Positions 1 through 8,802 of a stretch of 64,000 bases of DNA are shown piece by piece; position 1 is the stretch's first letter; each line of letters opens with the position of its first letter. The notes beneath the pieces are model-generated. The model made no database searches, was not told the DNA's origin, and saw only the letters and a list, made by a program, of their open reading frames with translations. The position numbers were made by a program, and so were the translations under genes. The stretch comes from Alphaproteobacteria bacterium Ga0077535 (GTDB lineage: Bacteria; Pseudomonadota; Alphaproteobacteria; Caulobacterales; Aquidulcibacteraceae), in contig LNEK01000020.1 of assembly GCA_001464425.1 (NCBI GenBank), forward strand, positions 124,001 to 188,000, in the 5' to 3' direction.

Positions 1-1
1 G

Positions 2-1234
2 GCGACTTCTCCGACCGGTGGGAACGACATTTACACCTTCACCGAGAGCGCTGACGGGCTGATCGAAGCGCGCATAACGCCGGTTCACTTGCGCGAGCTC
101 AGCCGCCAAGCGGCGCAGCAATCCATCGAAGTCATTCGCCGCCGGATCGATCCGACCGGGACAGCGGAAGTGTCGATCGCGCGCCAAGGCGATCAGCGCG
201 TCGTTGTTCAGGCGCCGGGCGTCACCGATCCGCAGCAATTGAAGGACCGCATCGGCCAAACGGCGCTGATGACGTTCCACATGGTCCGCGAAGTCGATCC
301 AGGCGATGCGGCGGCTGGCCGTCTGCCGCCCGGAACGATGTTGGTGCAGCCGTCACCCGACAGCGATAACGCGCCGGAAATCGTCGAGCGACGCCCGCGC
401 TTTACGGGCGAGCGCCTCGTGCGCGCCAATCCGTCGACTGATCCGCAAACGAATGAGTTTGTCCTAAGCTTTCAGCTCGACAGCGAAGGTTCGCGCATCT
501 TCTGCCGGATCACGCGCGAGAACACCGGCAATCGCTTCGCCATCTTGCTCGACAACCAGGTGCTGACCGCGCCGCGGATCAACGAGCCGATCTGCGGTGG
601 TTCTGGCCAGATATCAGGCAATTTCAGCGCGCAAACAGCTAACGATCTCGCCGTCATGCTTCGCGCTGGCGCGCTACCAGCGCCGCTGACGGTGATCGAC
701 GAACGTACCGTCGATGCGAGCCTCGGGCGTGATGCGATTCAGTCCGGCGGCTTGGCATCCGGGGTCGCGGCGTTGATCACCTTTGTGTTTATGATCCTGG
801 CTTATGGCCTGTTCGGTGTGTTTGCTTGCGTTGCGCTGATCATCAACCTGACGCTCATTCTCGCTGGCATGTCGGTGGTGGGCGCAGCGCTGACTTTGCC
901 CGGCATTGCGGGCCTCATTCTGACGATCGCGATGGCGGTCGACGCGAACGTGCTGATCTATGAGCGCATGCGCGAGGAGGCGGCGTCTGGGCGAAGTCCG
1001 GCGCTAAGCATCGATGCCGGTTTCAGTCGAGCAATGATCACGATCATCGACGCCAACCTGACGACGATCCTCGCGGCCATGATCCTGTTCCAGTTCGGCG
1101 CGGGGCCGGTGCGCGGCTTCGCCTGGACGCTTTCGATCGGCGTCATCACCTCGGTGTTCACCGCGGTTATGGTGACCCAAATCTTGATCGCTTGGTGGTT
1201 CCGCATCGCGCGGCCCAAGCAAATGCCAATTTAA
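2..1234 (+). CDS. secD: Protein translocase subunit SecD, C-terminal part (5' end outside window)
   Basis: SecD is the inner-membrane partner of SecF that uses the proton gradient to pull preproteins through SecYEG. The frame is open to the window edge, so about 410 C-terminal residues are visible and the true start lies upstream; the first start-like codon, TTG at 89, is internal. The first part is the periplasmic P1 head (QSIEVIRRRIDPTG, then the LRAGALPAPL segment), followed by hydrophobic segments of the SecD export fold and the family motif DANVLIYERMREE near the end. secF follows after 16 bases in the same direction, the standard secDF operon. Family identity is certain; only the missing N terminus is unknown. 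Confidence 0.97.
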   Translation, partial: ATSPTGGNDIYTFTESADGLIEARITPVHLRELSRQAAQQSIEVIRRRIDPTGTAEVSIARQGDQRVVVQAPGVTDPQQLKDRIGQTALMTFHMVREVDPGDAAAGRLPPGTMLVQPSPDSDNAPEIVERRPRFTGERLVRANPSTDPQTNEFVLSFQLDSEGSRIFCRITRENTGNRFAILLDNQVLTAPRINEPICGGSGQISGNFSAQTANDLAVMLRAGALPAPLTVIDERTVDASLGRDAIQSGGLASGVAALITFVFMILAYGLFGVFACVALIINLTLILAGMSVVGAALTLPGIAGLILTIAMAVDANVLIYERMREEAASGRSPALSIDAGFSRAMITIIDANLTTILAAMILFQFGAGPVRGFAWTLSIGVITSVFTAVMVTQILIAWWFRIARPKQMPI

Positions 1235-1250
1235 GCGGAAGACCGAACCC

Positions 1251-2288
1251 ATGTGGCCTCTCATCCGGCTTCTGCCCAAGAAGACCAACCTCACCTACGT
1301 GAAGTTCGCGGGCTTCGCGGCGTTCTTGTCCATCGCACTCTGTGCAGCTTCGATCGTTTCGATCTTCACCGGCGGCCTGCGCGAAAATCCGATCGAGGTG
1401 TATCAGCAGGCCGAAGGCACGCCGTTGCAACGCATCGGCGCGATCATGGAGCACGGCTTCAATCTCGGGATCGATTTTCGCGGCGGCACGTCGCTGCTCA
1501 TCGAGTCGCCGCAACCGATTGACCAGGTCGCGCTGGAGCAATTGGGACGACGGGCGCAGGAAGGCAGCATTGAAGTGCAGGGCGCAACGTGCCGGCCTGC
1601 CAACGCGCCGCCGTACTGTGCCATTCTGAACTTTGAGACCGCGCCCGATCAGGCGGAGACGGTGGAAGAAATCCGGGCGGGCCTGCCGAGCGTCGCGCCG
1701 GGCGCCCGGATCGCAAACGTCGATTCCGTCAGCGCCAAAGTCTCTGAGGAGCTCTTTTCCGGCGGCCTGATGGCGCTCGGTTTGGCCATGCTTTTGATGA
1801 TGGCCTACATCTGGTTTCGCTTCGAATGGCAGTTCGGCGTGGGCGCCATGCTGGGCCTGCTCCACGACGTGATTTTGACGCTTGGTGTGTTTTCGTTTTT
1901 CCGGATCGAGTTCACGCTCACCATCATCGCGGCGCTGCTGACCATCATTGGCTACGGCATCAACGACACCGTCGTCGTGTTTGACCGTCTGCGCGAGAAC
2001 TTGCGCAAGTATAAGAAAATGCCGCTCGGCGAGTTGATCGATCTTTCCCTAAACGAAACGCTCTCGCGCACGATCATCACCGGCGCGACTGCAGTGTTCG
2101 CGCTGATCGGTTTGCTTTTCTTGGGCGGCGAGTCGCTTTCGGGCTTCGCCATCGCCATGCTTTTCGGCATTATCTGCGGAACTTATTCGTCGCTTTATGT
2201 TGCCGCGCCGGTGATTCTCCTGTGGGGGGTCAAACGCGGCACAGGCAAAACCGACGAAGCGCAGGGAGCGCCGCAGACGGCGGGCTAG
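1251..2288 (+). CDS. secF: Protein translocase subunit SecF
   Basis: 345 residues, normal SecF length. An N-terminal membrane segment (about residues 23-45) is followed by a periplasmic domain containing NLGIDFRGGTSLLIE, typical of SecF, then a cluster of five membrane segments with the conserved GYGINDTVVVFDRLREN motif. It forms the proton-driven SecDF complex with the product of the gene 16 bases upstream. The ATG at 1251 is the first in-frame start after the secD stop and gives a normal N terminus. Next downstream is a PuuD-like membrane gene rather than a gene of the Sec pathway. Confidence 0.97.
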   Translation: MWPLIRLLPKKTNLTYVKFAGFAAFLSIALCAASIVSIFTGGLRENPIEVYQQAEGTPLQRIGAIMEHGFNLGIDFRGGTSLLIESPQPIDQVALEQLGRRAQEGSIEVQGATCRPANAPPYCAILNFETAPDQAETVEEIRAGLPSVAPGARIANVDSVSAKVSEELFSGGLMALGLAMLLMMAYIWFRFEWQFGVGAMLGLLHDVILTLGVFSFFRIEFTLTIIAALLTIIGYGINDTVVVFDRLRENLRKYKKMPLGELIDLSLNETLSRTIITGATAVFALIGLLFLGGESLSGFAIAMLFGIICGTYSSLYVAAPVILLWGVKRGTGKTDEAQGAPQTAG

Positions 2289-2299
2289 GTCAGGGCGAA

Positions 2300-2333
2300 C
2301 CCTGCTCCTCGCGCATGGGCTGGAGGAGCAGGG
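2300..2333 (+). promoter_or_regulatory. Perfect 10-bp hairpin covering the ribosome binding site of the PuuD-like gene
   Basis: Bases 2300-2309 and 2324-2333 are exact reverse complements (CCCTGCTCCT / AGGAGCAGGG) around a 14-base loop. The right arm overlaps the purine-rich GGAGGAG (2322-2328), the only good Shine-Dalgarno sequence for the ATG at 2335. There is no T-run after the stem, since the start codon follows at once, so a Rho-independent terminator is unlikely. The structure is seen directly; a role in translation control is inference. Confidence 0.6.
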
Positions 2334-2334
2334 C

Positions 2335-2958
2335 ATGGCCGTATTCTTAGGAAATATTCGTTACGTCGCTTGGACAGCGCTCGCGATCGCGGTGCTGCTG
2401 TTGATTTATTTCGCCGTCGGCGTCGGTGGTTTTGGCTTCGGCGATTCCATCTACTGGGAAGCGGTGCTGCGCTGGAGCCATGTGCTCGTCGGCATCATGT
2501 GGATCGGCCACCTCTACTATTTCAACTTCACGCAAATCCCGAACATGCCGAAAATTCCGGATGAGCAAAAACCGGCTGTCACCAAAGTGATCGCGCCGGC
2601 GGCGCTCTATTGGTTTCGCTGGGGCGCGATGCTGACTCTGATCACCGGCATTCTGCTCTCGTGGAACCAGGGTTATTTGCTGCAGGCGTACACGCTCGGC
2701 GCCGTCGAGGAATTCGGCGTGCCCAAGCACATCCTCATCGGCATCGGCATGTGGCTGGCGACGATCATGTGGTTCAACGTCTGGTTCATCATCTGGCCGA
2801 ACCAGCAGAAGGCGCTCAACATCGACAACAAGTATCCCGATCTCGAACCCGCCGCGAAAGCTGCGGCCGGTAAGACCGCGATGCTGTTCTCGCGCACCAA
2901 CACGTTCCTTTCCGCGCCAATGCTGGTGGCGATGACGGGCGCCAGCACGCTGTTCTAG
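2335..2958 (+). CDS. PuuD-like (urate hydroxylase N-terminal domain) membrane protein
   Basis: 207 residues, strongly hydrophobic, with about four to five membrane segments. The stretches RWSHVLVGIMWIGHLYYFN, GILLSWNQGYL and WFNVWFIIWPNQQK match the membrane domain of the PuuD urate hydroxylase family. PuuD proper is about twice as long and carries a C-terminal cytochrome c domain; this protein has no cysteine at all, hence no CxxCH heme site. The histidines in the second segment (residues 49 and 59) could bind heme b, which is inference. No other purine catabolism gene is in the window, so urate as substrate is doubtful; it may be a general redox membrane protein. It is followed by a strong terminator. 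Confidence 0.8.
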   Translation: MAVFLGNIRYVAWTALAIAVLLLIYFAVGVGGFGFGDSIYWEAVLRWSHVLVGIMWIGHLYYFNFTQIPNMPKIPDEQKPAVTKVIAPAALYWFRWGAMLTLITGILLSWNQGYLLQAYTLGAVEEFGVPKHILIGIGMWLATIMWFNVWFIIWPNQQKALNIDNKYPDLEPAAKAAAGKTAMLFSRTNTFLSAPMLVAMTGASTLF

Positions 2959-2982
2959 GGACTAGTTTTGGGGTCGGGAATT

Positions 2983-3016
2983 GGGCGCTGGCTCTGACGC
3001 TGGCGCCCTTTTCTTT
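2983..3016 (+). terminator. Rho-independent terminator after the PuuD-like gene
   Basis: A stem of 10 pairs, two of them G-U, is formed by 2983-2992 (GGGCGCTGGC) and 2999-3008 (GCTGGCGCCC) with a six-base loop, followed by TTTTCTTTT. It lies 25 bases after the stop codon and closes the secD-secF-PuuD-like unit. Confidence 0.85.
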
Positions 3017-3044
3017 TCCGTTGCAACCCGCTCGCCAGTCCCTA

Positions 3045-3797
3045 ATGCCCAATCCGATGGATGATCTCGATCAGCAGGTGCGGCGCGCCGACGAGGATCG
3101 CTGGTTAGCAAGCCGGTTTGCCGCGGCGGAGGTCCGCGCGCGGCTGATTGCGGTCTATGCGTTGAACTATGAACTCGCCCGCGTCGCCGACGCGGTTACG
3201 ACGCCGGCGGCCGGCGATATTCGCTTCGCCTGGTGGCGCGATGCGCTTGAGGAGATTGCCGGCGGCGCCATCGTGCGGGCCCACCCAGTGCTACAAGCAT
3301 TCGCGGGCGCACATGCGCAGACACCCTTCAAGCGCGATGCGCTCAAGACGCTGATCGAAGCGCGCATGCGTGAACTCGACGGTCAGCCGTTCACAACGAT
3401 TGCGGAGCGCGAGACCTATGTCAGCGGTACAGCGGGCGTGACCGCTCGCCTTGCCGTCGTCGCTGCTGGTGGTGCGGACGCGACTGAAGAACTCGCGCGG
3501 GAGGCTGGCTTGGCCTGGGGCTATACCGGGCTGCTCCGCGCCGAAGCCGCGTGGCGGGCCCGCGGTTGGCGTGTGCTGATTGGCGATGAAACCAAAGCCG
3601 ATTTGGCGGGGCGCGCTCTAAGCGCGCATCAAAGCTTGCGCGCCCTCGGCAAGATACCTGCGCAGCTCATGCCGGCGCTGGGTTACGTCGCGCTGTCGCC
3701 CAATTATGTGCGCGCGGCGATGCGGGGGGCGGGCTCGCCATCCTTGTTTTCGCGGCAGCTAAAGTTGGTTCAAACGGCAGCGAGCGGGCGCCTCTAG
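3045..3797 (+). CDS. Squalene/phytoene synthase family protein, NDUFAF6-like
   Basis: 250 residues. The N-terminal half (VYALNYELARVADAV, then GDIRFAWWRDALEEI) is the short alphaproteobacterial form of the squalene/phytoene synthase fold, related to the mitochondrial complex I assembly factor NDUFAF6. The first Asp-rich site of true prenyl synthases is not intact (ARVADAV in place of a DxxxD motif), so prenyl transfer activity is doubtful. I chose the ATG at 3045; a TTG at 3021 and an ATG at 3057 are alternatives. A gene of this family near secDF is common in alphaproteobacteria. Its stop overlaps the stop of the convergent thiol oxidoreductase gene by 4 bases. Confidence 0.85.
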   Translation: MPNPMDDLDQQVRRADEDRWLASRFAAAEVRARLIAVYALNYELARVADAVTTPAAGDIRFAWWRDALEEIAGGAIVRAHPVLQAFAGAHAQTPFKRDALKTLIEARMRELDGQPFTTIAERETYVSGTAGVTARLAVVAAGGADATEELAREAGLAWGYTGLLRAEAAWRARGWRVLIGDETKADLAGRALSAHQSLRALGKIPAQLMPALGYVALSPNYVRAAMRGAGSPSLFSRQLKLVQTAASGRL

Positions 3798-4516
3798 CGA
3801 CCGGCGCGACGCTCACGCACGGCTTGGGTCGCCTCGCGTAAGCGCTGTTCCAACAATTCGCGATTATAGCCGGAGACGATCTCGCCATTGATCATGAAAA
3901 GCGGCGTCGCCGGATTGGAGACGACGTTGACGGCGTGAGCGCGGTTTTGCTCAAGCAGCGCGATAACATCTGGATTGTCCATTGCGCGGCGCATGCGGGC
4001 GACGTCGATACCGGCCCGGCGCGCCAAGGCGTCGATACGCTCGGTGGTGAGATCGCCGCGCTCGCCCATCAACGCTTGGTGGAAGGCCCAGTAGCGGCCT
4101 TGCGGCATCGAGGCGATGGCCGCGCGCGAAGCTTCCATGCTTTGGGCGCTGAGAATCGGAAGTTCCTTCAGCACGATGCGGACATCGCGTCGGGTGCGGG
4201 TGAGATCGGTGACCCATTCCAGCGCCGCGTGGCAGTAGCCGCAGCGATAGTCGAAGAATTCGACGATCACGATCGGTGCGTCGGCTGGGCCGATGGAGAA
4301 ATCGCGCGGATCGGACCTGATCGCGGCCCAGCGCTCGGACTCGGTTCGCTCCTGCAAAGCGTCGAGCGCCTCACGTAACACATCGGGGTTGCGGACCAGA
4401 TAGTCGCGGACGAGGGCGCGAATCTCGGCCTGTTCCTGAGCGTTGAAGGTTTGCGCTGCGGCGGCGGGCGCCAGGCAAAACAGGAAAACAAAGAAGGCGG
4501 TGAGCAGGCGCGCCAT
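3794..4516 (-). CDS. DsbA-family periplasmic thiol oxidoreductase
   Basis: 240 residues from the ATG at 4516, which places a clean signal peptide (MARLLTAFFVFLFCLAPAAAAQ) at the N terminus; an upstream ATG at 4546 would add 10 charged residues in front of it. After a helical region with a DUF/Com1-like feel (NPDVLREALDALQ) comes the thioredoxin fold with FFDYRCGYCHAAL, active-site cysteines 92 and 95, and a cis-Pro region near NPATPLFMINGE. This CGYC subclass (ScsC/Com1-like) often isomerises or reduces periplasmic disulfides. The gene lies 57 bases after the M48 protease gene on the same strand and is probably co-transcribed with it. Confidence 0.92.
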   Translation of the reverse strand: MARLLTAFFVFLFCLAPAAAAQTFNAQEQAEIRALVRDYLVRNPDVLREALDALQERTESERWAAIRSDPRDFSIGPADAPIVIVEFFDYRCGYCHAALEWVTDLTRTRRDVRIVLKELPILSAQSMEASRAAIASMPQGRYWAFHQALMGERGDLTTERIDALARRAGIDVARMRRAMDNPDVIALLEQNRAHAVNVVSNPATPLFMINGEIVSGYNRELLEQRLREATQAVRERRAGR

Positions 4517-4573
4517 GCGGGCGTCTCCGTAACTGGAAACGATCACATGGCGGCTTTCCGCGGCGCGGGCAAG

Positions 4574-5965
4574 TTAGCTGCGGCGGCCGCGCTGTTGCGC
4601 TTGACGATCGCGCACTTCGTTGCCGGCGAAGAGGACGATGTCATTGGCGCGTTGGTAGGAGGGGGTGTTGCGCGGCAGTGTACGCCGGGCCCGCTCGGCG
4701 AAGCTGAGCGCGGAGTTGTAATCTCCGAGCGCGAAATTTTGTTCTGCGGAGGCAAGCTGGGCGAGGCCTTCTTCTCCGCGAAGATCGCGCGCCTGCGCCA
4801 GTTCGCGCCAAGCATAAGCGTTATCAGGCTCGCGTGCGACGGCAGCTTGGAGCAACGCGATGGACTCATCCGTGCCGGCGCGGCCCTCCGCGGCGTTCAG
4901 TGCGCGCGCCAGATTGATCTGCAGCAGCGGCTGGTTCGGCACGAGTTCCAACGAGCGGCGATGGTACGCGATCGATTCTTCGGCCCGGCCGTTCTCGAAC
5001 AGGATCTGGCCCATCAATTCCTGGAAGTAGGGGTTGTTGGGATCTTCCCGCATCAGCACGTCGAGTTCGCCGCGCGCGCGGGTGAGATCGGAGACGCGAT
5101 AATAGGCGACGGCGCGCGCGTAGCGGGCGGGCTGCGAGGTGTCGCGCAGCGGATAGCGTGCGAGCGTTTGGCCTTGCGTTTGGATGAAGCCGACAAGCTT
5201 GGCCTGCATGAAGCGGAAGCGGCGCAGATTTTCTTCACTGTCGGTCGCGTTGTAGTTCTCAGCGCTTTGTACGCGTTCACGGAGCGCTTCGACGCGGTCG
5301 GACGAGAACGGGTGCGTCATCATCCAAGGCGGCGCGCGCCGCGACATAAATTCGTAGGGGCGAATCTGCGTGTTGAAAAAGCTGATGAGGCCGCGTCCCG
5401 ATTGGCCGGTGGCGTCGAGGAATTGCATGGCGGCTTGGTCGGCCGAGGATTCTTGAACCTGGGTGTGGCGGACGATTTCGCCCATGCCGAAGGCGGAACT
5501 GCCGGAGATCAGCGCTGCGCCCGCATCCGGCGCGCCAGCGGCAATAGCGAGAACGCCGAGGCCGATCGAGAGCAGCATAGGGCCGAGCGCGCGCTGCATG
5601 TCTTGCGAGCGGCGGGCGCCGTGGCCGCCGGAGATGTGACCGGTTTCGTGCGCAAGAACGCCGATGACTTCGTTGGGCGAGTCGGCTCGGAGGATGAGGC
5701 CGGTGTGGACGAAGATGTTCTGACCGCCAGCAACGAACGCATTCACCGACGCGTCATTGACGATGTAGAGATCGACATCAGCTGGATCGAGGCCCGCCGC
5801 TTCGAGCAGCGGGTTTGTGTAGACGCGCAGTGTCTCTTCGATTTCGGCGTCGCGGATTAGGCCTTGCGCGGCGGCGGGTGTTGCCGTGATCAGCGCCAAA
5901 GCGCCCAATGCTACGGCGGCTTCCGCAATGCGGCGACCGAACGCAGATACGACAGACGCGACCAT
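4574..5965 (-). CDS. bepA: M48 family periplasmic metalloprotease with TPR domain, BepA-like
   Basis: 463 residues. An N-terminal signal peptide ends near ATPAAAQ (about residue 34). The zinc site HETGH is at residues 106-110, inside VLAHETGHISGGH, with the third ligand in ESSADQAAM about 55 residues later. The second half carries TPR-type repeats (for example NPYFQELMGQILFENGRAEESIAYHRRSLEL). This layout is that of BepA/YfgC, which helps outer-membrane beta-barrel assembly and degrades stalled intermediates. It lies between rne and the DsbA-like gene on the same strand, a common alphaproteobacterial arrangement, which fits an envelope quality-control role. Confidence 0.95.
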   Translation of the reverse strand: MVASVVSAFGRRIAEAAVALGALALITATPAAAQGLIRDAEIEETLRVYTNPLLEAAGLDPADVDLYIVNDASVNAFVAGGQNIFVHTGLILRADSPNEVIGVLAHETGHISGGHGARRSQDMQRALGPMLLSIGLGVLAIAAGAPDAGAALISGSSAFGMGEIVRHTQVQESSADQAAMQFLDATGQSGRGLISFFNTQIRPYEFMSRRAPPWMMTHPFSSDRVEALRERVQSAENYNATDSEENLRRFRFMQAKLVGFIQTQGQTLARYPLRDTSQPARYARAVAYYRVSDLTRARGELDVLMREDPNNPYFQELMGQILFENGRAEESIAYHRRSLELVPNQPLLQINLARALNAAEGRAGTDESIALLQAAVAREPDNAYAWRELAQARDLRGEEGLAQLASAEQNFALGDYNSALSFAERARRTLPRNTPSYQRANDIVLFAGNEVRDRQAQQRGRRS

Positions 5966-5986
5966 GCGCGCTCCTCAAATTGCCTG

Positions 5987-6027
5987 TTGCCGCCCCAGAC
6001 CGGTTAAACCCCGGTTTGCGGCGGCAA
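5987..6027 (-). terminator. Possible terminator or spacer hairpin after rne
   Basis: TTGCCGCC (5987-5994) and GGCGGCAA (6020-6027) pair perfectly, and the loop contains a second short inverted repeat (ACCGG/CCGGT). It lies in the 95-base gap between the rne stop and the M48 protease start. No T-run follows on the minus strand, so it could equally be an RNA processing or stabilising element. Confidence 0.35.
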
Positions 6028-6060
6028 CATGGCCTTCGCCTTATCGGATCGTAACCCGAT

Positions 6061-8412
6061 TTATTTCTTCGACCAGCTTGAGAAGCGCGAGAAGAATTTG
6101 TCACGCCGTTCTTGGTCCGGCTCGTAGCTGAGCGCCGGTTCGTCGCGGGCCGGGGTCACGTCCGCCGCAGGTTCCACCGGGGCGACAGCTGCGACTACCC
6201 CGAGGTCTTCGTGGACGACCGGGGCCGGCTCCGCACGTGCAGCGACGGGCTCTGCGACAGCCTCCACCGCCGGGTGCATGACGATGTCGGCAGTCTCCGC
6301 TACTTCCGCAGCTTCATCGGCAATGATTGCCTGTTGGCGCGGCGCGCGTTCAGGACGTGCAGGGCGCTCAGGACGAGGCGTCAGGTGCTTTAGGTCGGCG
6401 CCGACGAAATCGAGCCATTCGCCGCCATCGACCTCATAAACGCGCCGGCTACGGCCGCGTCCGCGACGACGGCGGCGGCCATTGCGACCGCGTTCGCCGC
6501 GCTCTTCTCTTTCGACAGGACGCGCTTGCGCTTCCGGCGCTTCTTCGCGCGCTTCAACTTCGCCCTCGGTTTCGCCCTCGCCTTCGCCGCGACGACGACG
6601 TCCGCCACGGCGGCCACGACGGCGCCGGCCACGGCGTTCGCCGTCGCTCTCGGCGGCTGCTGCAGCGACCACGCGCGGAGGCTTTGCTTCCGCTTCCGCG
6701 TCTTCTTCCTCTTCGTCGAGATCGACGTCGACATCGTCCGGAATCGCGTCGTCCTCGATTTCTTCCGGCGTGCGTTCGGCGGCGCGTTTGCGGCCCTTGG
6801 TGGGTTCGGCTTCGACCTCCACGTCATCGTCTTCGAAGGTGTCGGCGCCGATATTGATCTCGAAGTCGCCCGGGTTCATGCCGCCGGAGGCGATCACGCG
6901 GACGCGTACGTGCCGATTGGCTTCGATCGTCGCCAACGCATCGCGTTTTTCGTTGAGCAGATAGAGCGCGACGTCGGTGGCCGTGCGCGCTTCGATCGTG
7001 TGGTGCTTTTGCTTGATGCTAGCTTCGTCCAGCGCCCGCAGGAGAGCGAGCGAGGCAGATTCGATTGAACGTACGCGGCCAGAGCCTTCGCAGTGTTCAC
7101 AGACGTGGCTGGTGCCTTCGAGCACGCCGGTGCGGCGGCGCTGGCGGGATAGTTCGAGCAGCCCGAAGCCGCTGATTTTGCCCATTTGTACGCGGGCGCG
7201 ATCAAAACGCAGATTGTCCTTCATGCGCTTTTCGACAGCGCGATCGTTCTTCGACTCTTCCATGTCGATGAAGTCGATGACGATGAGGCCGGCGAGATCG
7301 CGGAGGCGCATCTGACGCGCCGCTTCGTCAGCTGCTTCCAGATTGGTCTTAACCGCTGTTTGCTCGATGTTGCGCTCGCGCGTGGCGCGGCCGGAGTTGA
7401 CGTCGATGGCGACGAGCGCTTCCGCCTGGTTGATCACGATGTAGCCGCCGCTCTTCAGGTGAACGACGGGCGAATAAATTGAATCGAGCTGCCGTTCGAC
7501 GCCTGTCTTGGCGAAGATTGGTGTGGTGTCCTTCCAGAGCTGCACGCGCTTGGCGTGGCTCGGCATCAGCATGCGGACGAAGTCTTTGGCCTCTTTGTAG
7601 GCGGCTTCGCCGTCTACATGCACCTCATCCACGTCTTTGTCGTAGAGGTCGCGAATGGCGCGCTTAACGAGCGAACTTTCTTCGTAGATCAAAGCGGGCG
7701 CGACGCTTTTCAGCGTCTCATCGCGAATAGTTTCCCAGGCGCGTGAAAGATATTCGTAGTCGCGCTTGATCTCGGTCTTGGTGCGTTTGGCGCCGGCGGT
7801 CCGGATGATCAGGCCCTGGCCTTGCGGCACGTCCAGGTCCATCGCGATCTTCTTCAGACGCTTGCGATCAGTCGCTTGCGTGATCTTGCGCGAGATGCCG
7901 CCGCCACGGCCAGTGTTCGGCATCAGCACGCAATAGCGGCCGGCCAGCGAGAGATACGTCGTGAGCGCGGCGCCTTTGTTGCCGCGCTCTTCTTTCACCA
8001 CTTGCACCAGCATGATCTGGCGGCGGCGAATGACTTCTTGAATCTTGTAGCGGCGCGTCAGGATGCGGCGGCGGCGCTCGTCGCGCGCTTCTTCATCCTC
8101 TTCGGCGCCTTCGCTCTCTGCCTCGGCGGCTGCGAGTTCCGCTTTGATCGCTTCCTGATCTGCGTGCGGGATCGCGTAATAATCGGGATGGATTTCTGAG
8201 AACGCGAGGAAGCCGTGGCGGTTGCCGCCATACTCAATGAAGGCCGCCTGCAGCGACGGCTCAACGCGCGTCACCTTGGCGAGATAGATATTGCCTCTGA
8301 GTTGTCGTCTGCTGGCTACCTCGAAATCGAAATCTTCAACCGTTTTTCCGTCGACCACTGCGACCCGGGTCTCTTCCGGGTGGGCAGCGTCGATCAGCAT
8401 TGTCTTTGCCAT
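6061..8412 (-). CDS. rne: Ribonuclease E/G
   Basis: 783 residues from the ATG at 8412, which begins MAKTMLIDAAHPEETRVAV, the standard alphaproteobacterial RNase E start; an in-frame upstream start at 8478 would add 22 unlike residues. The S1 domain (RGNIYLAKVTRVEPSLQAAF) is interrupted by an acidic insertion (ESEGAEEDEEARDERRRR). The catalytic region shows VAIDVNSGRAT and VIDFIDMEE, the two aspartates that hold magnesium, and the zinc-link C-EH-C of HVCEHCEGSGR that dimerises the enzyme. The C-terminal third is low-complexity: acidic DLDEEEEDAEAE, then arginine-rich blocks (GRRRRGRRGG), the usual scaffold for RNA and degradosome partners. It initiates mRNA decay and processes rRNA and tRNA. 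Confidence 0.98.
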   Translation of the reverse strand: MAKTMLIDAAHPEETRVAVVDGKTVEDFDFEVASRRQLRGNIYLAKVTRVEPSLQAAFIEYGGNRHGFLAFSEIHPDYYAIPHADQEAIKAELAAAEAESEGAEEDEEARDERRRRILTRRYKIQEVIRRRQIMLVQVVKEERGNKGAALTTYLSLAGRYCVLMPNTGRGGGISRKITQATDRKRLKKIAMDLDVPQGQGLIIRTAGAKRTKTEIKRDYEYLSRAWETIRDETLKSVAPALIYEESSLVKRAIRDLYDKDVDEVHVDGEAAYKEAKDFVRMLMPSHAKRVQLWKDTTPIFAKTGVERQLDSIYSPVVHLKSGGYIVINQAEALVAIDVNSGRATRERNIEQTAVKTNLEAADEAARQMRLRDLAGLIVIDFIDMEESKNDRAVEKRMKDNLRFDRARVQMGKISGFGLLELSRQRRRTGVLEGTSHVCEHCEGSGRVRSIESASLALLRALDEASIKQKHHTIEARTATDVALYLLNEKRDALATIEANRHVRVRVIASGGMNPGDFEINIGADTFEDDDVEVEAEPTKGRKRAAERTPEEIEDDAIPDDVDVDLDEEEEDAEAEAKPPRVVAAAAAESDGERRGRRRRGRRGGRRRRGEGEGETEGEVEAREEAPEAQARPVEREERGERGRNGRRRRRGRGRSRRVYEVDGGEWLDFVGADLKHLTPRPERPARPERAPRQQAIIADEAAEVAETADIVMHPAVEAVAEPVAARAEPAPVVHEDLGVVAAVAPVEPAADVTPARDEPALSYEPDQERRDKFFSRFSSWSKK

Positions 8413-8802
8413 CGAATAGGGCTCCGTGCGCGTCGCGCGCTCCCGAGCGTCCGGCGAGGGCCGGGGCGAGAGCGGCATGGCGACGCAAAGTTTTCAAGGA
8501 TGACCCGGCGCGATAACGGGCCGGGGCTTGGGAGCCCTCGGCGCGGAAATCGATCGCGGTACGGATCATAGGTTGCTCCAGTTGGCGTAGCCGACCTGGC
8601 GACGCTTACGCTCCCTGGCGGAGGCCTTCAGCTCAGTGGTGGGCGCAAAGAGCGTGCGCGCCGCAATGGGCTGGTTCGCCGATCCGCGTGGCGGGAGCGC
8701 GCCGGGCGCTCATGGGGGACCCCCTTGCGGCGCACGCGACGATGACCGGTACATATGCATGATTTGTCACGCAGTGGAAGCGCCGGAGGCGGACGACTCG
8801 TC
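8413..8802 (-). promoter_or_regulatory. Gene-free leader and promoter region upstream of rne
   Basis: A stretch of 390 bases without a convincing gene separates the rne start from the stop of the next gene upstream, both on the minus strand. It is GC-rich, with several short inverted repeats, and becomes AT-richer at about 8745-8770 (CATATGCATGATTTGTCA). Long untranslated leaders used for autoregulation are known for RNase E in enterobacteria; applying that here is inference. I could not identify a convincing -35/-10 pair. Confidence 0.45.

Noticed and set aside
4451-5860. Plus-strand open frame of 469 codons opposite the M48 protease gene
   Set aside because: It is an antisense shadow created by GC-rich codon bias; the minus strand carries a signal peptide, HETGH and TPR repeats, and the plus frame has no recognisable domain.
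6540-6720. Tandem repeat or CRISPR-like array
   Set aside because: The repeats are Arg- and Glu-rich codons of the disordered RNase E tail, with no fixed unit or spacers.
8711-8725. GGGGGACCCCC inverted repeat in the rne leader as terminator
   Set aside because: The arms leave a one-base loop, which cannot fold, and no T-run follows.
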